Of a DNA stretch of 64,000 nt, positions 44,421 to 52,999 are shown in pieces (position 1 is the stretch's first letter; each line of letters begins with the position of its first letter). The DNA lies in the IMG/VR virus record IMGVR_UViG_3300027969_000086, positions 1 through 64,000 of that record; one strand, 5' to 3'. The stretch is from a virus. The position numbers and the translations under genes were made by a program. Under the pieces are notes generated by a model. That model did no database searches. It saw only the letters and a program-made list of their open reading frames with translations, and was not told the origin of the DNA.

Positions 44421-44449
44421 AAAAACCCGGTTTTATACCGGGTTTTTTT
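44421..44449 (+). terminator. Rho-independent terminator after tail tube gene
   Basis: An 11-pair stem (44421-44431 with 44437-44447) with a five-base loop, ending in seven Ts. Confidence 0.92.
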
Positions 44450-44455
44450 GTGGCA

Positions 44456-44461
44456 TAAATA
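44456..44461 (+). promoter_or_regulatory. Late promoter CATAAATA, leaderless spacing
   Basis: Directly after the tube terminator; TAAATA is five bases from the ATG at 44467. Confidence 0.75.
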
Positions 44462-44466
44462 ATTGT

Positions 44467-45567
44467 ATGGCAAATAAATTCACAAGATATCTACTCGGTG
44501 ACGGTAACTTTTTTGGCGGCTTAGTCGGCGGTATTACCAAGCCAAAAGGTATCATGGCCGATTGGCAACACGCTTCTCGAACATTTGTTGACGATACATT
44601 TAGACTTGCCCCAAGACATAAGTTCCTGTACTATGTGGTATTTGAAATTAATTCTTCTGCACACAACGCCTCAGCATTTACAGCTAAACACAGTCAAGAA
44701 GTTGCCTTACTTTGCAAGACAGCCGAACTGCCAAAATTTAATTTTGAGATGGTTACAAAGAATCAGTACAATAGAAAAAAATTATTGTATAAGTCAATGA
44801 ATTACGAACCTGTTAATATTACCATGCACGACGATAATACCGGAATCGTTAGTTCAATGTGGGCAATATATTATGCAGCCTATATACAAGATCGTAAGTT
44901 GCCGTTGAATGCCTACGAAGATTTACATTACAGAAACGCCGGTACAAGTTTTGACAATTATCGATATGGCCTAGACAACGATAAGAGATATGACTTTTTT
45001 ACAAGTATTAGTATCTACACAATGAGTCGAAGCCGCTTCAACGGATATACTCTAGTAAATCCTAGAATTCAAAGTTGGAATCACGGAAATGTTGACTACG
45101 GCGACGGCGGCACTATGGAAAGTGCGATGTCTATACAGTATGAATCTGTTCAGTATAGTACCGGTAGTGTTTCAAATAACAGTCCTAAAGGATTTGCCAC
45201 TTTACATTACGATGTAACGCCTAGTCCATTAAGTGTACAAGGTGGCGGAACATCTGCACTATTTGGTGGTGGAGGAGTATTAGCAGGTGTAGAAAGCATA
45301 TTTGGTGATGTAGCTAATAGCAAAAGTCCGCTATACAACAGTCCTGCTGGTTTCTTAGGTACTGCAATTAAATCTATAAACACTTATAAGAATATCAAAG
45401 GTCTAAGTAAAGACGGTATTGCACAAGAATTAGGACAGATTATTAGTAGTCCAGCAGCCATTGGTGGAATTGTTAATAAAGTTGGCGGTATTGCAGGTAG
45501 CATATTTCCTAAAAATATTCCTAGTGGTGATTCAATAATTGCCTCAGCTAAAAAGTTTTTTGGATAA
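44467..45567 (+). CDS. Tail tube-fold protein, possibly baseplate/tube initiator (gp54-like)
   Basis: 366 aa from the ATG at 44467, placed by the late promoter; a longer reading would start inside the terminator. The middle part has the tube-fold pattern also seen in gp19: HKFLYYVVFEI, EVALLCKTAELPKFNFEMVT, then NQYNRKKLLYKSMNYEPVNI with TMHDDNTG. The C-terminal 100 residues are Gly/Ser-rich (GGGTSALFGGGGVLAGVESI). In T4 the tube proteins gp48 and gp54 share this fold and start the tube at the baseplate; gp54 (320 aa) is closest in size. The assignment is by pattern and place only. Confidence 0.55.
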   Translation: MANKFTRYLLGDGNFFGGLVGGITKPKGIMADWQHASRTFVDDTFRLAPRHKFLYYVVFEINSSAHNASAFTAKHSQEVALLCKTAELPKFNFEMVTKNQYNRKKLLYKSMNYEPVNITMHDDNTGIVSSMWAIYYAAYIQDRKLPLNAYEDLHYRNAGTSFDNYRYGLDNDKRYDFFTSISIYTMSRSRFNGYTLVNPRIQSWNHGNVDYGDGGTMESAMSIQYESVQYSTGSVSNNSPKGFATLHYDVTPSPLSVQGGGTSALFGGGGVLAGVESIFGDVANSKSPLYNSPAGFLGTAIKSINTYKNIKGLSKDGIAQELGQIISSPAAIGGIVNKVGGIAGSIFPKNIPSGDSIIASAKKFFG

Positions 45568-45570
45568 TAC

Positions 45571-45942
45571 ATGAGAACAAATTTACCTCCTATTGAATCT
45601 AGTGCGGATAGTGCAGCTAAAACCAAATTGTTCTTTGATGAGTATGGTCAATCTCCTTTAGAATTTTCAGCTAACGATGTAGAAGCAGCCATTGGATTTT
45701 TTATGAGCAATGGCTTTGATCGTGATGCTGCCGAAATTACTGCGGCAGTGGTATTACGACAGGCCAAGCTAGAAACTATTCCTGTGTTTCAATTGATTGA
45801 TCAATTAAAAGCCCTTGATGGTGTAAAACTCAGCGCCATGGTTGCAGAAATTTTAAACAACAACAGACCTAGTTCAAGTGCCCTAGGATATAAAGCAGCC
45901 AATTCGGACGATCAGTTTAAGACTCGCAACATTGCGGCCTAA
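45571..45942 (+). CDS. Small hypothetical protein
   Basis: 123 aa, three bases after the tube-fold gene. Helical and acidic: TKLFFDEYGQSPLEFSANDV, EAAIGFFMSNGFDRDAAEIT, VVLRQAKLETIPVFQLIDQL. A recognised family is not visible, but the type occurs beside tail and head-completion genes of T4-like marine phages. It precedes gp4 by two bases in the same operon. Confidence 0.65.
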   Translation: MRTNLPPIESSADSAAKTKLFFDEYGQSPLEFSANDVEAAIGFFMSNGFDRDAAEITAAVVLRQAKLETIPVFQLIDQLKALDGVKLSAMVAEILNNNRPSSSALGYKAANSDDQFKTRNIAA

Positions 45943-45944
45943 AT

Positions 45945-46382
45945 ATGAAATTTGCCCAAGGTCGGTTTGAAATGAAGAATCCTGAAAAGTATGTAGGGAA
46001 AAAGATTCCACTGGCTCGTAGTAGTTGGGAATTTGTATTCATGCGTATGCTGGATGAACATCAGGGTGTAGAAAAATGGGCCAGCGAAAGTATACAAATT
46101 CCCTATCGTGATCCCTTTAGCGGCAAGTATACAATATATGTTCCTGATTTCTTTATTGTGTACAACGATAAAACTGGTGGCAAACATGCTGAAGTTGTTG
46201 AAGTAAAACCAGAAAGTCAAACTATATTAGAGAAAGTGGGAAAGAGTCGATACAATCAAGAGCAGTATGTAAAGAACATGGCCAAGTGGGAAGCCGCTAG
46301 GGCATGGTGCAAACAGCAAGGATTAAAATTTAGGGTGGTCAACGAAGGTGATATTTTCCATCAAGGAGCAAAAAGAAAGTGA
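45945..46382 (+). CDS. 4: Head completion protein gp4-like
   Basis: 145 aa. YVGKKIPLARSSWEFVFMRM, WASESIQIPYRDPFSGKYTI, YVPDFFIVYND and AEVVEVKPESQT follow T4 gp4 (YRSLWERKFM, WSSEEVIIPY, DFYI, EIKPSKQT), and the W..A..W....G..F end also fits. T4 gp4 (also gp50) finishes the head after packaging. The E...D...ExK arrangement (E29 region, D67 region, EVK) is like that of PD-(D/E)XK or TnsA-type nucleases, suggesting a DNA-end cutting or binding ancestry. Lies in the operon before the FkbM and gp16 genes. Confidence 0.8.
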   Translation: MKFAQGRFEMKNPEKYVGKKIPLARSSWEFVFMRMLDEHQGVEKWASESIQIPYRDPFSGKYTIYVPDFFIVYNDKTGGKHAEVVEVKPESQTILEKVGKSRYNQEQYVKNMAKWEAARAWCKQQGLKFRVVNEGDIFHQGAKRK

Positions 46383-46957
46383 TGGAGTATTCACAGGTTG
46401 GCCAAGATATCTTTGCACTCCAAATATGTAATCATAAATCATATGTAGAGATTGGTGCAGCAGATCCTATAAAACAGAATAATACTTTTTTGTTAGAAAA
46501 ACAGGGCTGGACGGGTATTAGTTTAGAACTTAATACAGATTTTAAAGCAGATTGGAATAACATTAGAAGTAATTCTTGCTATTATACAGACGCAGTTAAT
46601 TATAAGTATAATTTAAAAGATCGAATGGGATATTTGAGTTGTGACATTAATCCTCCAGAATTAACATTACAGGCACTTAAAAATGTAATTGATCAGGGTG
46701 TCGTTTTTGACTGTATTACTTTTGAACATGACGATTATTTGCGAGAAGAAAAAGGATTTTTAGAAACATGTAATTCTGCAAAAAAATATTTAGATAGTAA
46801 AGGATACAGAGTTGCAGTAAATAATGTATTTGCTACTAGAAGAAGAAAATCCTGGAAAGGTGAATGTCATTTTGAAACCTGGTATGTGAATAAAGATATA
46901 GAATTTAAAACTGTAGAATATAGAGACTGGTTGAAAGCACAGATAAGTATGATATGA
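46382..46957 (+). CDS. FkbM-like SAM methyltransferase inserted between gp4 and gp16
   Basis: 191 aa from the ATG at 46382, which overlaps the gp4 stop (TGATG); a GTG three bases earlier is also possible. YSQVGQDIFALQI, SYVEIGAADPIKQNNTFLLE and KQGWTGISLELN match FkbM-family methyltransferases that act on glycans. A later DCITFEHDDYLREEKGFLET continues the pattern. The base composition is more AT-rich than the flanking packaging genes and the function is foreign to head assembly, which suggests an added gene. It overlaps gp16 by four bases. Confidence 0.75.
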   Translation: MEYSQVGQDIFALQICNHKSYVEIGAADPIKQNNTFLLEKQGWTGISLELNTDFKADWNNIRSNSCYYTDAVNYKYNLKDRMGYLSCDINPPELTLQALKNVIDQGVVFDCITFEHDDYLREEKGFLETCNSAKKYLDSKGYRVAVNNVFATRRRKSWKGECHFETWYVNKDIEFKTVEYRDWLKAQISMI

Positions 46958-47445
46958 CTAAAAAATTAGAAGAACTATTTAATCTAGATGAAAAAGCTCA
47001 GCCTGTTCCAGAAGTAGAGCTGGCTGTAGAAACACCAGTAAAAGATCATACACCCGTGCGTAGCATTGACGAAAGCTATGCTGAAGTTGAGCGCATCACA
47101 CAGAGTCTACCAGCAATCAACGAATTAAACGATCTAGGTGATGCTGAACTCGATGATCTAGCTAATAAGGCTGAAAAAGCCTATGATGAGCTAATGGATC
47201 TAGGTATGAATGTTGAAGTTCGTTATAGCAGCAGAATTTTTGAAGTAGCTAGCTCAATGCTGGGTCATGCAATCACAGCAAAAACTAATAAAGTTGAAAA
47301 GAAACTCAAAGCAATTGATCTGCAATTAAAGAAGTATAAGATTGACAAAGACAACAACGAAGACCCAAATGATGTTATCAACGGGCAGGGTTATGTAATC
47401 ACTGACCGTAATGAGCTCATTAAAAAATTAAGCGGAAAAGCATAA
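46954..47445 (+). CDS. 16: Terminase small subunit gp16-like
   Basis: 163 aa with ATGA overlap upstream. After an acidic N-terminus, the segment ELDDLANKAEKAYDELMDLG, MNVEVRYSSRIFEVASSMLG and a long helix KVEKKLKAIDLQLKKYKIDK fits the T4-like gp16 helical core that oligomerises and helps gp17 recognise DNA. The C-terminus has YVITDRNELIKKL. In the same region as gp17, from which it is separated by three probable core or structural genes. Confidence 0.75.
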   Translation: MTKKLEELFNLDEKAQPVPEVELAVETPVKDHTPVRSIDESYAEVERITQSLPAINELNDLGDAELDDLANKAEKAYDELMDLGMNVEVRYSSRIFEVASSMLGHAITAKTNKVEKKLKAIDLQLKKYKIDKDNNEDPNDVINGQGYVITDRNELIKKLSGKA

Positions 47446-47448
47446 ATA
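47443..47448 (+). promoter_or_regulatory. Late promoter CATAAATA, leaderless spacing
   Basis: Overlaps the gp16 stop region; TAAATA is five bases from the ATG at 47454. Confidence 0.75.
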
Positions 47449-47453
47449 CTCGT

Positions 47454-48020
47454 ATGAAAACTCTAAAAGAATATCTTACCGAAAGCAAAAAGGTCTATGA
47501 CTTTAAGGTCAAAGTAGCCGGTGACTTGCCAGAGACTTTTCAAGAAAATCTAAAAACAGCTTTAGACAGATGCAAATGCATTAAACTTGAAAAGATCAGC
47601 ACAACACCAATTCAATCTTTGCCTTTGGACTTTCCTACCATGAAGAACTGCGAAGTTCATATCTTCGAAGTTATTTGCGAATACCCAATTACTGGTCCAG
47701 AAATTATCAATGATATTAAAAGTCTGGGCCTAGAAGAACACAGCTTCCGTGTTAGAGGCAGCGACGAACCAAGTGAAACTGACCAAGTGTTTGCAGATCT
47801 AGAAGAAGTTAAAAATGTATTACTGACTGATGCACAAGTTGGTGATCCCAAGATCAAAGGCAAAGACTATTTTGGAGATGACTTCAATCGTAGTTTCTTA
47901 AAAGATTTAGAAAAAACAGCAAAGCAACGCAAAAAAGATCAAGACGGGCCGACAGAATATAAACTGCCCAAGGCTAAAACAGACAAGGCCGGCCTAAAAA
48001 GCGCCATGGGGAGTAAATAA
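47454..48020 (+). CDS. Putative prohead core/internal protein with capsid-targeting-like N-terminus
   Basis: 188 aa. The N-terminus MKTLKEYLTESKK resembles the capsid-targeting sequence of T4 internal proteins (MKTYQEFI.E), and LTE is a fit to the prohead protease rule (I/L-x-E). The rest is alpha/beta and charged (VHIFEVICEYPITGPEIIND, IKSLGLEEHSFRVRGSDEPS) with a Lys-rich C-terminus. If processed, the mature protein would start near residue 11. It has no ribosome site and follows a late promoter at the leaderless spacing. Targeting is inferred from the motif alone. Confidence 0.55.
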   Translation: MKTLKEYLTESKKVYDFKVKVAGDLPETFQENLKTALDRCKCIKLEKISTTPIQSLPLDFPTMKNCEVHIFEVICEYPITGPEIINDIKSLGLEEHSFRVRGSDEPSETDQVFADLEEVKNVLLTDAQVGDPKIKGKDYFGDDFNRSFLKDLEKTAKQRKKDQDGPTEYKLPKAKTDKAGLKSAMGSK

Positions 48021-48859
48021 TGGATTTTAATCAGTTAATGGCAAGAATGCGTGAGTTGGATCAACCAGCACAGGCACAAGTACAAGAATCACCGGTTGCA
48101 GAATGTGGCGATCCTATTATGGGACAAGCACCAATGGGCATGGGCAATCAAATGCCTCCGCCGCCATCACATCCTAGTATGAGTGTTAATCTAAATGCTC
48201 AAGGTATGGACAACATTGAAAGTTTAATGAAGTTGATGACCAAAGTCAACCCAGACATGATCAATCAACCAATGCCCAAGGCTATTGAAATTGAACCAAT
48301 GGGTATGCCTTCGTTAACACCTCCAGGTCCTAGCATTTCCAGTATTGGCGATCTAGGCAATCTAGATGCAGGTCCGTTGAAAATGTTGCCAGACTTAGAC
48401 AAGGATGAGCCACATGATGAGCCTGATGCAGATAACATGGGTGGTCCAAGCGACATGGATGCAGACAACATGCCTCCAATGGGCGACTTAGACAGCGATG
48501 ACGGTGATGATGTAACCAAAGCAATGGGTGACATCGACGGTGACGGTGATCACGATATGGATGATCATGAAGCCGAGAAAGACGGTCCAGAAGACAAAGA
48601 GCCAGAAGACGACGAAGAGAAAAAAGAAGGATTTGGAAACGCTGTTGCCGGTAGTCCAGGCTCTGATTACAAAGATGTTGACTACATGGTGAACAAACTT
48701 GCAGGTGGCATGAATGAGCCTAAGAAGAGTTACAGTGGCAAACCATATCGTGGAGACAATCCAATGGCTGCAGGCGCCTACGAAAGCAGAGATGCTCTCC
48801 GTGCTAGCATCCGTTTAGAATTACAACAGAGATTAGCAGAAGCTAAAGGAGCAAAATAA
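48020..48859 (+). CDS. Acidic low-complexity protein, possible scaffold
   Basis: 279 aa, with a TAATG overlap with the previous stop. Met/Pro-rich first half (MGQAPMGMGNQMPPPPSHPS) and a strongly acidic centre (DEPHDEPDADNMGG, DDEEKKEG). One stretch, DGDGDHDMDDHE, fits a canonical EF-hand calcium loop (D1, D3, D5, D9, E12). The C-terminus is a basic amphipathic helix (RDALRASIRLELQQRLAEAK). The composition is like that of prohead scaffold or core proteins, and it lies between a possible core protein and the large terminase. The function is not proven. Confidence 0.6.
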   Translation: MDFNQLMARMRELDQPAQAQVQESPVAECGDPIMGQAPMGMGNQMPPPPSHPSMSVNLNAQGMDNIESLMKLMTKVNPDMINQPMPKAIEIEPMGMPSLTPPGPSISSIGDLGNLDAGPLKMLPDLDKDEPHDEPDADNMGGPSDMDADNMPPMGDLDSDDGDDVTKAMGDIDGDGDHDMDDHEAEKDGPEDKEPEDDEEKKEGFGNAVAGSPGSDYKDVDYMVNKLAGGMNEPKKSYSGKPYRGDNPMAAGAYESRDALRASIRLELQQRLAEAKGAK

Positions 48860-49299
48860 TGGCAGATTTATACGGCGTAGCGGCAGCTGGCACATCAGTA
48901 AATGTTGATGCCAATGCAAGAAAATTATTAGGTGATGGCGCATCAGGTGTTGGTCCATATACAAGTTTTGGTACTCCTACATTGGTAGCACTCAAGATTG
49001 TATCGGCAACCATTAACTTTACCACTTCACCTGCTTCTGCTAACAGCAATATGTCTAAAGCAGTTACTGGACTGCAAAGTCGTGCAGAAGTTTATTATGT
49101 TGGTGTACCAACAGCCTCAGGTGCCAATCAGTTTGTGGCATTAGTTCATGCAGAAGATAGTGGTAACGGATACGGTGCGTCAACTAGCATGGACGGAACT
49201 TATGAAAACCTCGAAGACGCGATCGGTGCTGCACTAGGTGTTGCAGAAAACGATATCACAATTACCGAAGTAACATTAGGTGGTTTAACATTTGCTTGA
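48859..49299 (+). CDS. Small putative virion protein
   Basis: 146 aa with an AAAGGAG ribosome site in the end of the previous gene. Beta-rich and Ala/Gly/Thr-rich (LYGVAAAGTSVNVDANARKL, LVALKIVSATINFTTSPASA, then RAEVYYVGVPTASGANQFVA). No membrane or signal segment. A strong terminator follows, closing the unit that began at 47454. A structural or decoration role is plausible; no family is recognised. Confidence 0.65.
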   Translation: MADLYGVAAAGTSVNVDANARKLLGDGASGVGPYTSFGTPTLVALKIVSATINFTTSPASANSNMSKAVTGLQSRAEVYYVGVPTASGANQFVALVHAEDSGNGYGASTSMDGTYENLEDAIGAALGVAENDITITEVTLGGLTFA

Positions 49300-49316
49300 T
49301 ATAATAAAGCAAAATC

Positions 49317-49344
49317 AAATAGGCTCTTCGGAGCCTATTTTTTT
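49317..49344 (+). terminator. Rho-independent terminator before gp17
   Basis: A ten-pair stem (49317-49326 with 49331-49340) with a TTCG loop and a T-run. It shares the core GGCTC-TTCG-GAGCC with the terminator at 500-523. Confidence 0.92.
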
Positions 49345-49347
49345 CAG

Positions 49348-49353
49348 TAAATA
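49348..49353 (+). promoter_or_regulatory. Late promoter AGTAAATA of gp17, leaderless spacing
   Basis: Begins three bases after the terminator run; five bases separate TAAATA from the ATG at 49359. Confidence 0.75.
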
Positions 49354-49358
49354 ACAAT

Positions 49359-50945
49359 ATGGCAAAATCACTAGACGGTAATTTAATTAAGAAGGCTCAT
49401 GCTCCTCAACGATATACTCTTGAGGAAGTCAAACACCTTGAAGCCTGCATGGATCCGGTAACTGGCCCAATTTACTTTGCAAAAAACTTTTTAAAAATCC
49501 AACATCCTGTGCGCGGCTCAATTCCGTTTGTTCCTTACGATTACCAAGAACGCCTAATTGATGCGTACCATAACAACAAACAGTGTATTGCCATGTTGCC
49601 TCGTCAGATGGGTAAGACCACATGTGCATGTGCCTACCTACTATGGTACACAATGTTTGTACCCGAAGCACAGGTATTGATTGCTGCTCACAAGTATGAA
49701 GGTGCGCAGGATATTATGAATCGTTACCGCTTTGGTTACGAGAATTTGCCAGACTTTATTCGTGCAGGTGTGTACTCATACAATAGAAACACTATTGAAT
49801 ACGACAACGGTGCTCGTATACAGGCAGTGACAACTACAGAAAATACAGGCCGCGGTAAATCTCTTTCATTGATCTATTGCGATGAGTTTGCATTCGTACA
49901 ACCTCCAGAGAAAGCCAAAGAGTTCTGGACTGCACTATCACCAACATTATCAACGGGCGGTAAGTGTATTATTACATCAACACCAAACTCAGACGAAGAT
50001 CAGTTTGCGTTAATTTGGACAGAAGCGCAAAAGCGTTTTGACGAGTTCGGAATTGAACAGCCCTTGGGTACAAACGGCTTTAACAGTTTCTTTGCACACT
50101 GGAACGAACATCCGGATCGCGACGAAGCATGGGCACAAACAGAACGTGCCAAGATTGGCGAAGAAAGATTTCGTCGTGAGTTTGACTGTGAATTTTTGAT
50201 CTTTGACGAAACATTGATCAATGCTGTGCGACTGGCTGAAATGAAAGGAGTCGAACCCACAATGATTATGGGACAGACTCGATGGTATAAAGACATAAAC
50301 CCGCAAGCAACTTATCTAGTGGCACACGATCCCAGTCTTGGTACAGGCGGAGACTATGGAGCTATACAGGTCTTTGAAATGCCCACAATGGAACAGGTTG
50401 CAGAGTGGCGTCACAACCTAACACCTATACAAAATCAAGTAAAGGTAATGCGAGAAATATTAAGATATATTCAAGAGCGTGGCCAAGAAAAAGGTGGACA
50501 ACCACAGCTATATTATTCAGTAGAAAATAATACACTGGGAGAAGCCGCACTTATTGTTATTCGTGACATAGGTGAAGAAAACTTTCCAGGGTTATTCCTA
50601 AGCGAGCCTATCCGCAAAGGGCATGTGCGTAAATTCCGCAAAGGATTCAACACCACACACCGTACAAAAATTACAGCTTGCAGTCAACTCAAGAACATGC
50701 TAGAAACACAAAAGATGAAGATCTACAGTAAGCCCTTGGTTTCTGAACTTAAGACCTTTGTAGCAACTGGTGTAGGATTTAATGCTAAAACAGGCGAACA
50801 CGATGATCTTATCAGTGGTGTTTTGTTAATTATACGCATGGCCACTGTGTTAGCAGACTGGGATCCGCAGATCTATGACAAGCTAACAGAAAGAATCACT
50901 GAAGATCAGATGCCCATGCCTATCTTTGTGTCTAGCGGTTTTTGA
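49359..50945 (+). CDS. 17: Terminase large subunit gp17
   Basis: 528 aa. Walker A PRQMGKTT (81-88), Walker B LIYCDE (171-176) and the coupling motif ITSTP give the packaging ATPase. The C-terminal nuclease has HDPSLGTGGDYGAIQVFE, then YYSVENNTLGE, and HDDLISGVL, placing three acidic residues as in RNase H-like terminase nucleases. T4 gp17 (610 aa) drives DNA into the prohead and cuts the concatemer. Start is preceded by a late promoter with no room for a ribosome site. The 5' neighbour terminator isolates the gene as its own unit. Confidence 0.93.
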   Translation: MAKSLDGNLIKKAHAPQRYTLEEVKHLEACMDPVTGPIYFAKNFLKIQHPVRGSIPFVPYDYQERLIDAYHNNKQCIAMLPRQMGKTTCACAYLLWYTMFVPEAQVLIAAHKYEGAQDIMNRYRFGYENLPDFIRAGVYSYNRNTIEYDNGARIQAVTTTENTGRGKSLSLIYCDEFAFVQPPEKAKEFWTALSPTLSTGGKCIITSTPNSDEDQFALIWTEAQKRFDEFGIEQPLGTNGFNSFFAHWNEHPDRDEAWAQTERAKIGEERFRREFDCEFLIFDETLINAVRLAEMKGVEPTMIMGQTRWYKDINPQATYLVAHDPSLGTGGDYGAIQVFEMPTMEQVAEWRHNLTPIQNQVKVMREILRYIQERGQEKGGQPQLYYSVENNTLGEAALIVIRDIGEENFPGLFLSEPIRKGHVRKFRKGFNTTHRTKITACSQLKNMLETQKMKIYSKPLVSELKTFVATGVGFNAKTGEHDDLISGVLLIIRMATVLADWDPQIYDKLTERITEDQMPMPIFVSSGF

Positions 50946-50951
50946 TAAATA
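50946..50951 (+). promoter_or_regulatory. Late promoter GATAAATA, leaderless spacing
   Basis: Begins right after the gp17 stop; TAAATA is five bases from the ATG at 50957. Confidence 0.75.
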
Positions 50952-50956
50952 TAACT

Positions 50957-52858
50957 ATGGATGCAACAAACAATATTGCCACTGATTTATTTTATAAAAT
51001 TCGCAGCCGCTTCAAAGGCCTAAAACTAGGCAATGAATTGGGTGCTATTACCATTAACCCAGAAGAAGCACGATTCTTCGATTTTGATTACATGGAAGGT
51101 GAAACTGCTGTAGGACATGTTAGTATCAGTCTTGCAGAACAGAATTCTATCAAAGTTTATTTCAGTACAGGCATCACAGAAAGCATGGATCCCTTACAGA
51201 AAAACAACTGGTACGGATTCCTAAAAGAATTAAGACTATTTTCTAAAAGAAGATTGATGAGCTTTGATACTAGAGACATTGCCAAAGACAATCTAGATCG
51301 TAGAGATTATGAGTTTTTAACTCAGCACAATCAACCAAAACAACAACCAAATACAGTGATACAACCTGTCGGAGAAAGTATTATGAGTGAAAGCCAACTA
51401 TACGGTAGTAAGACAATGAGCTACCAAAAGTTAATGGATACCCGTTTGATTATCAAACACAGCCAAGCACTAGCAGACGATATGCAGCCTGGTGCTAGAA
51501 GCAGAAACATCTCAGCATTGTTTGTAGAGAACCAAGACGGTGAAAGATTTAAATATCCTTTCATCCATCTAAGTGGCGCTCGTGCAATGCAACGACATGT
51601 GGCCAACGGCGGTGTACCTTACGACGACATAGGCAAAAGTATTATCAACATGAGCGAGCAAATTGCTCAATTAAAAAGTTTCAACAACTATGTTGTTCGT
51701 AACGATTTAATGAACTTTGAAACTAACGATGTTGTTGAGCGTAGTCAACAACAGTTAAACATGATGCGTGAGCAACTGTCTAGGCTGGCTAAACAAAGTC
51801 ACTACGAAGTCTATAAAGAAACATTCCAGCCACAAGAGGCATTAGAAGTTCCACAAGAAGTAGTCGAAGATTACACTGAAAAATTCACAGTTAAGAACTT
51901 TAAAGAAGATATCAAAAGCGTATTTCCAGTTCTGTACAGACTAATGAAGGAAAGCGAACTAGGCTATGACGACATAGTCGCAATGACAAACATTGAACAA
52001 CCAACCACAGAAGATTTTGATCTTGAAGAAAATGATAATGAGTTTGATCGCTTTGAATCATGGGTTATGGGCCTAGGAGAAGACAGTCCTATACAAAGTC
52101 AAGAACCAGAAGAGCAGGCAACCGCAATACAAGCACTACAAGAATTAGTAGCTCAAGCCTTCCCAATAGGTGTAGATGGATCTAACGCAATCGAAAGCCT
52201 CAAAGGTATCATTGAAGATCCTCAATTAGAAAAACAAATCCAGACACAGGCAGAGCAAGATCCCGAGATGGATGCAAGAGGGCTAGTACAACAATGGTTG
52301 AGCCTATATGCACCAGAAGTATTGGAGCAATTAGATTTCGGAGATTTTGATCCGAACGCAACAGCGGAACCAGAAGGTGAAGCGCCGGCGACTGACCAAG
52401 GGGGTGATATAACAGCGCCAGAAGCACCAGCAGCAGAGGTTCCAGCAGAAGAACCAGTTCCGCAAGAATCAGCGAACGGACCAAACAAGAGTGATGTTCC
52501 TGCTTTTATGAGAAAAAGCAAAGGCGGCGATGATTGGAAGATGAGCTCAAAAGATCTAGATGATGAGAAAACAAAATCACCAACTAGTTCAGCAGGCTTA
52601 GAGCGTAAGAAGAAAGAATTAGGAATAGAGAGTCAGCAAATGAATGTTCAAGAAGTTGCAGAATTTATTCACAGCTTCTATGATCGCAATTCAGGCACAT
52701 TCCCTAAAGGCCCGGAAGGCGTTTGTACTATGGTAGGCAAAAAGTTTGGCGAACAGGCAGAACAAGTTGCTCGTAAAATGGTAGAAAGAATGGCTCCACA
52801 ACAACAAGATCCACAGATTGCAGAATTGGCTCGTATTAGAGAATTAGCAGGCTATTAA
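50957..52858 (+). CDS. Large conserved-type hypothetical protein downstream of gp17
   Basis: 633 aa from the ATG at 50957, placed by the late promoter. The N-terminal 120 residues (ARFFDFDYMEGETAVGHVSI, FLKELRLFSKRRLMSFDTRD, then LDRRDYEFLTQHNQP) form a compact domain I associate with large uncharacterised proteins of T4-like marine phages. The middle is helical; residues about 460-560 are an acidic Pro/Glu/Ala-rich linker (EAPAAEVPAEEPVPQE), and the C-terminus is a small helical domain (EVAEFIHSFYDRNSGTFPKG). A terminator follows. Probably a virion or assembly protein; its role is unknown. Confidence 0.65.
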   Translation: MDATNNIATDLFYKIRSRFKGLKLGNELGAITINPEEARFFDFDYMEGETAVGHVSISLAEQNSIKVYFSTGITESMDPLQKNNWYGFLKELRLFSKRRLMSFDTRDIAKDNLDRRDYEFLTQHNQPKQQPNTVIQPVGESIMSESQLYGSKTMSYQKLMDTRLIIKHSQALADDMQPGARSRNISALFVENQDGERFKYPFIHLSGARAMQRHVANGGVPYDDIGKSIINMSEQIAQLKSFNNYVVRNDLMNFETNDVVERSQQQLNMMREQLSRLAKQSHYEVYKETFQPQEALEVPQEVVEDYTEKFTVKNFKEDIKSVFPVLYRLMKESELGYDDIVAMTNIEQPTTEDFDLEENDNEFDRFESWVMGLGEDSPIQSQEPEEQATAIQALQELVAQAFPIGVDGSNAIESLKGIIEDPQLEKQIQTQAEQDPEMDARGLVQQWLSLYAPEVLEQLDFGDFDPNATAEPEGEAPATDQGGDITAPEAPAAEVPAEEPVPQESANGPNKSDVPAFMRKSKGGDDWKMSSKDLDDEKTKSPTSSAGLERKKKELGIESQQMNVQEVAEFIHSFYDRNSGTFPKGPEGVCTMVGKKFGEQAEQVARKMVERMAPQQQDPQIAELARIRELAGY

Positions 52859-52898
52859 AATTTCGTTGCAGTTAGAGTCTAGTTAACTCTATTAGATC

Positions 52899-52924
52899 GG
52901 GCAACTAGGTTGCCCTTTCTTTTG
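52899..52924 (+). terminator. Rho-independent terminator
   Basis: A seven-pair GC-rich stem (GGGCAAC / GTTGCCC, 52899-52915) with a three-base loop and a T-rich tail. Confidence 0.88.
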
Positions 52925-52953
52925 GCTTAATAATAATGTAATGCTATTTTGAG

Positions 52954-52959
52954 TAAATA
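52954..52959 (+). promoter_or_regulatory. Putative late promoter AGTAAATA
   Basis: TAAATA is 41 bases before the end of the leader and 46 before the ATG at 53000; an AAAGGAG ribosome site precedes the ATG. Confidence 0.6.
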
Positions 52960-52999
52960 TATTGTAGAGAGTCTACATACATAAATTAAAGGAGCGCAC

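Noticed and set aside
48014-48019. TAAATA directly before the ATG at 48020
   Set aside because: It is made by the stop codon of the previous gene and leaves one base to the ATG, so it cannot place a transcription start like the others.
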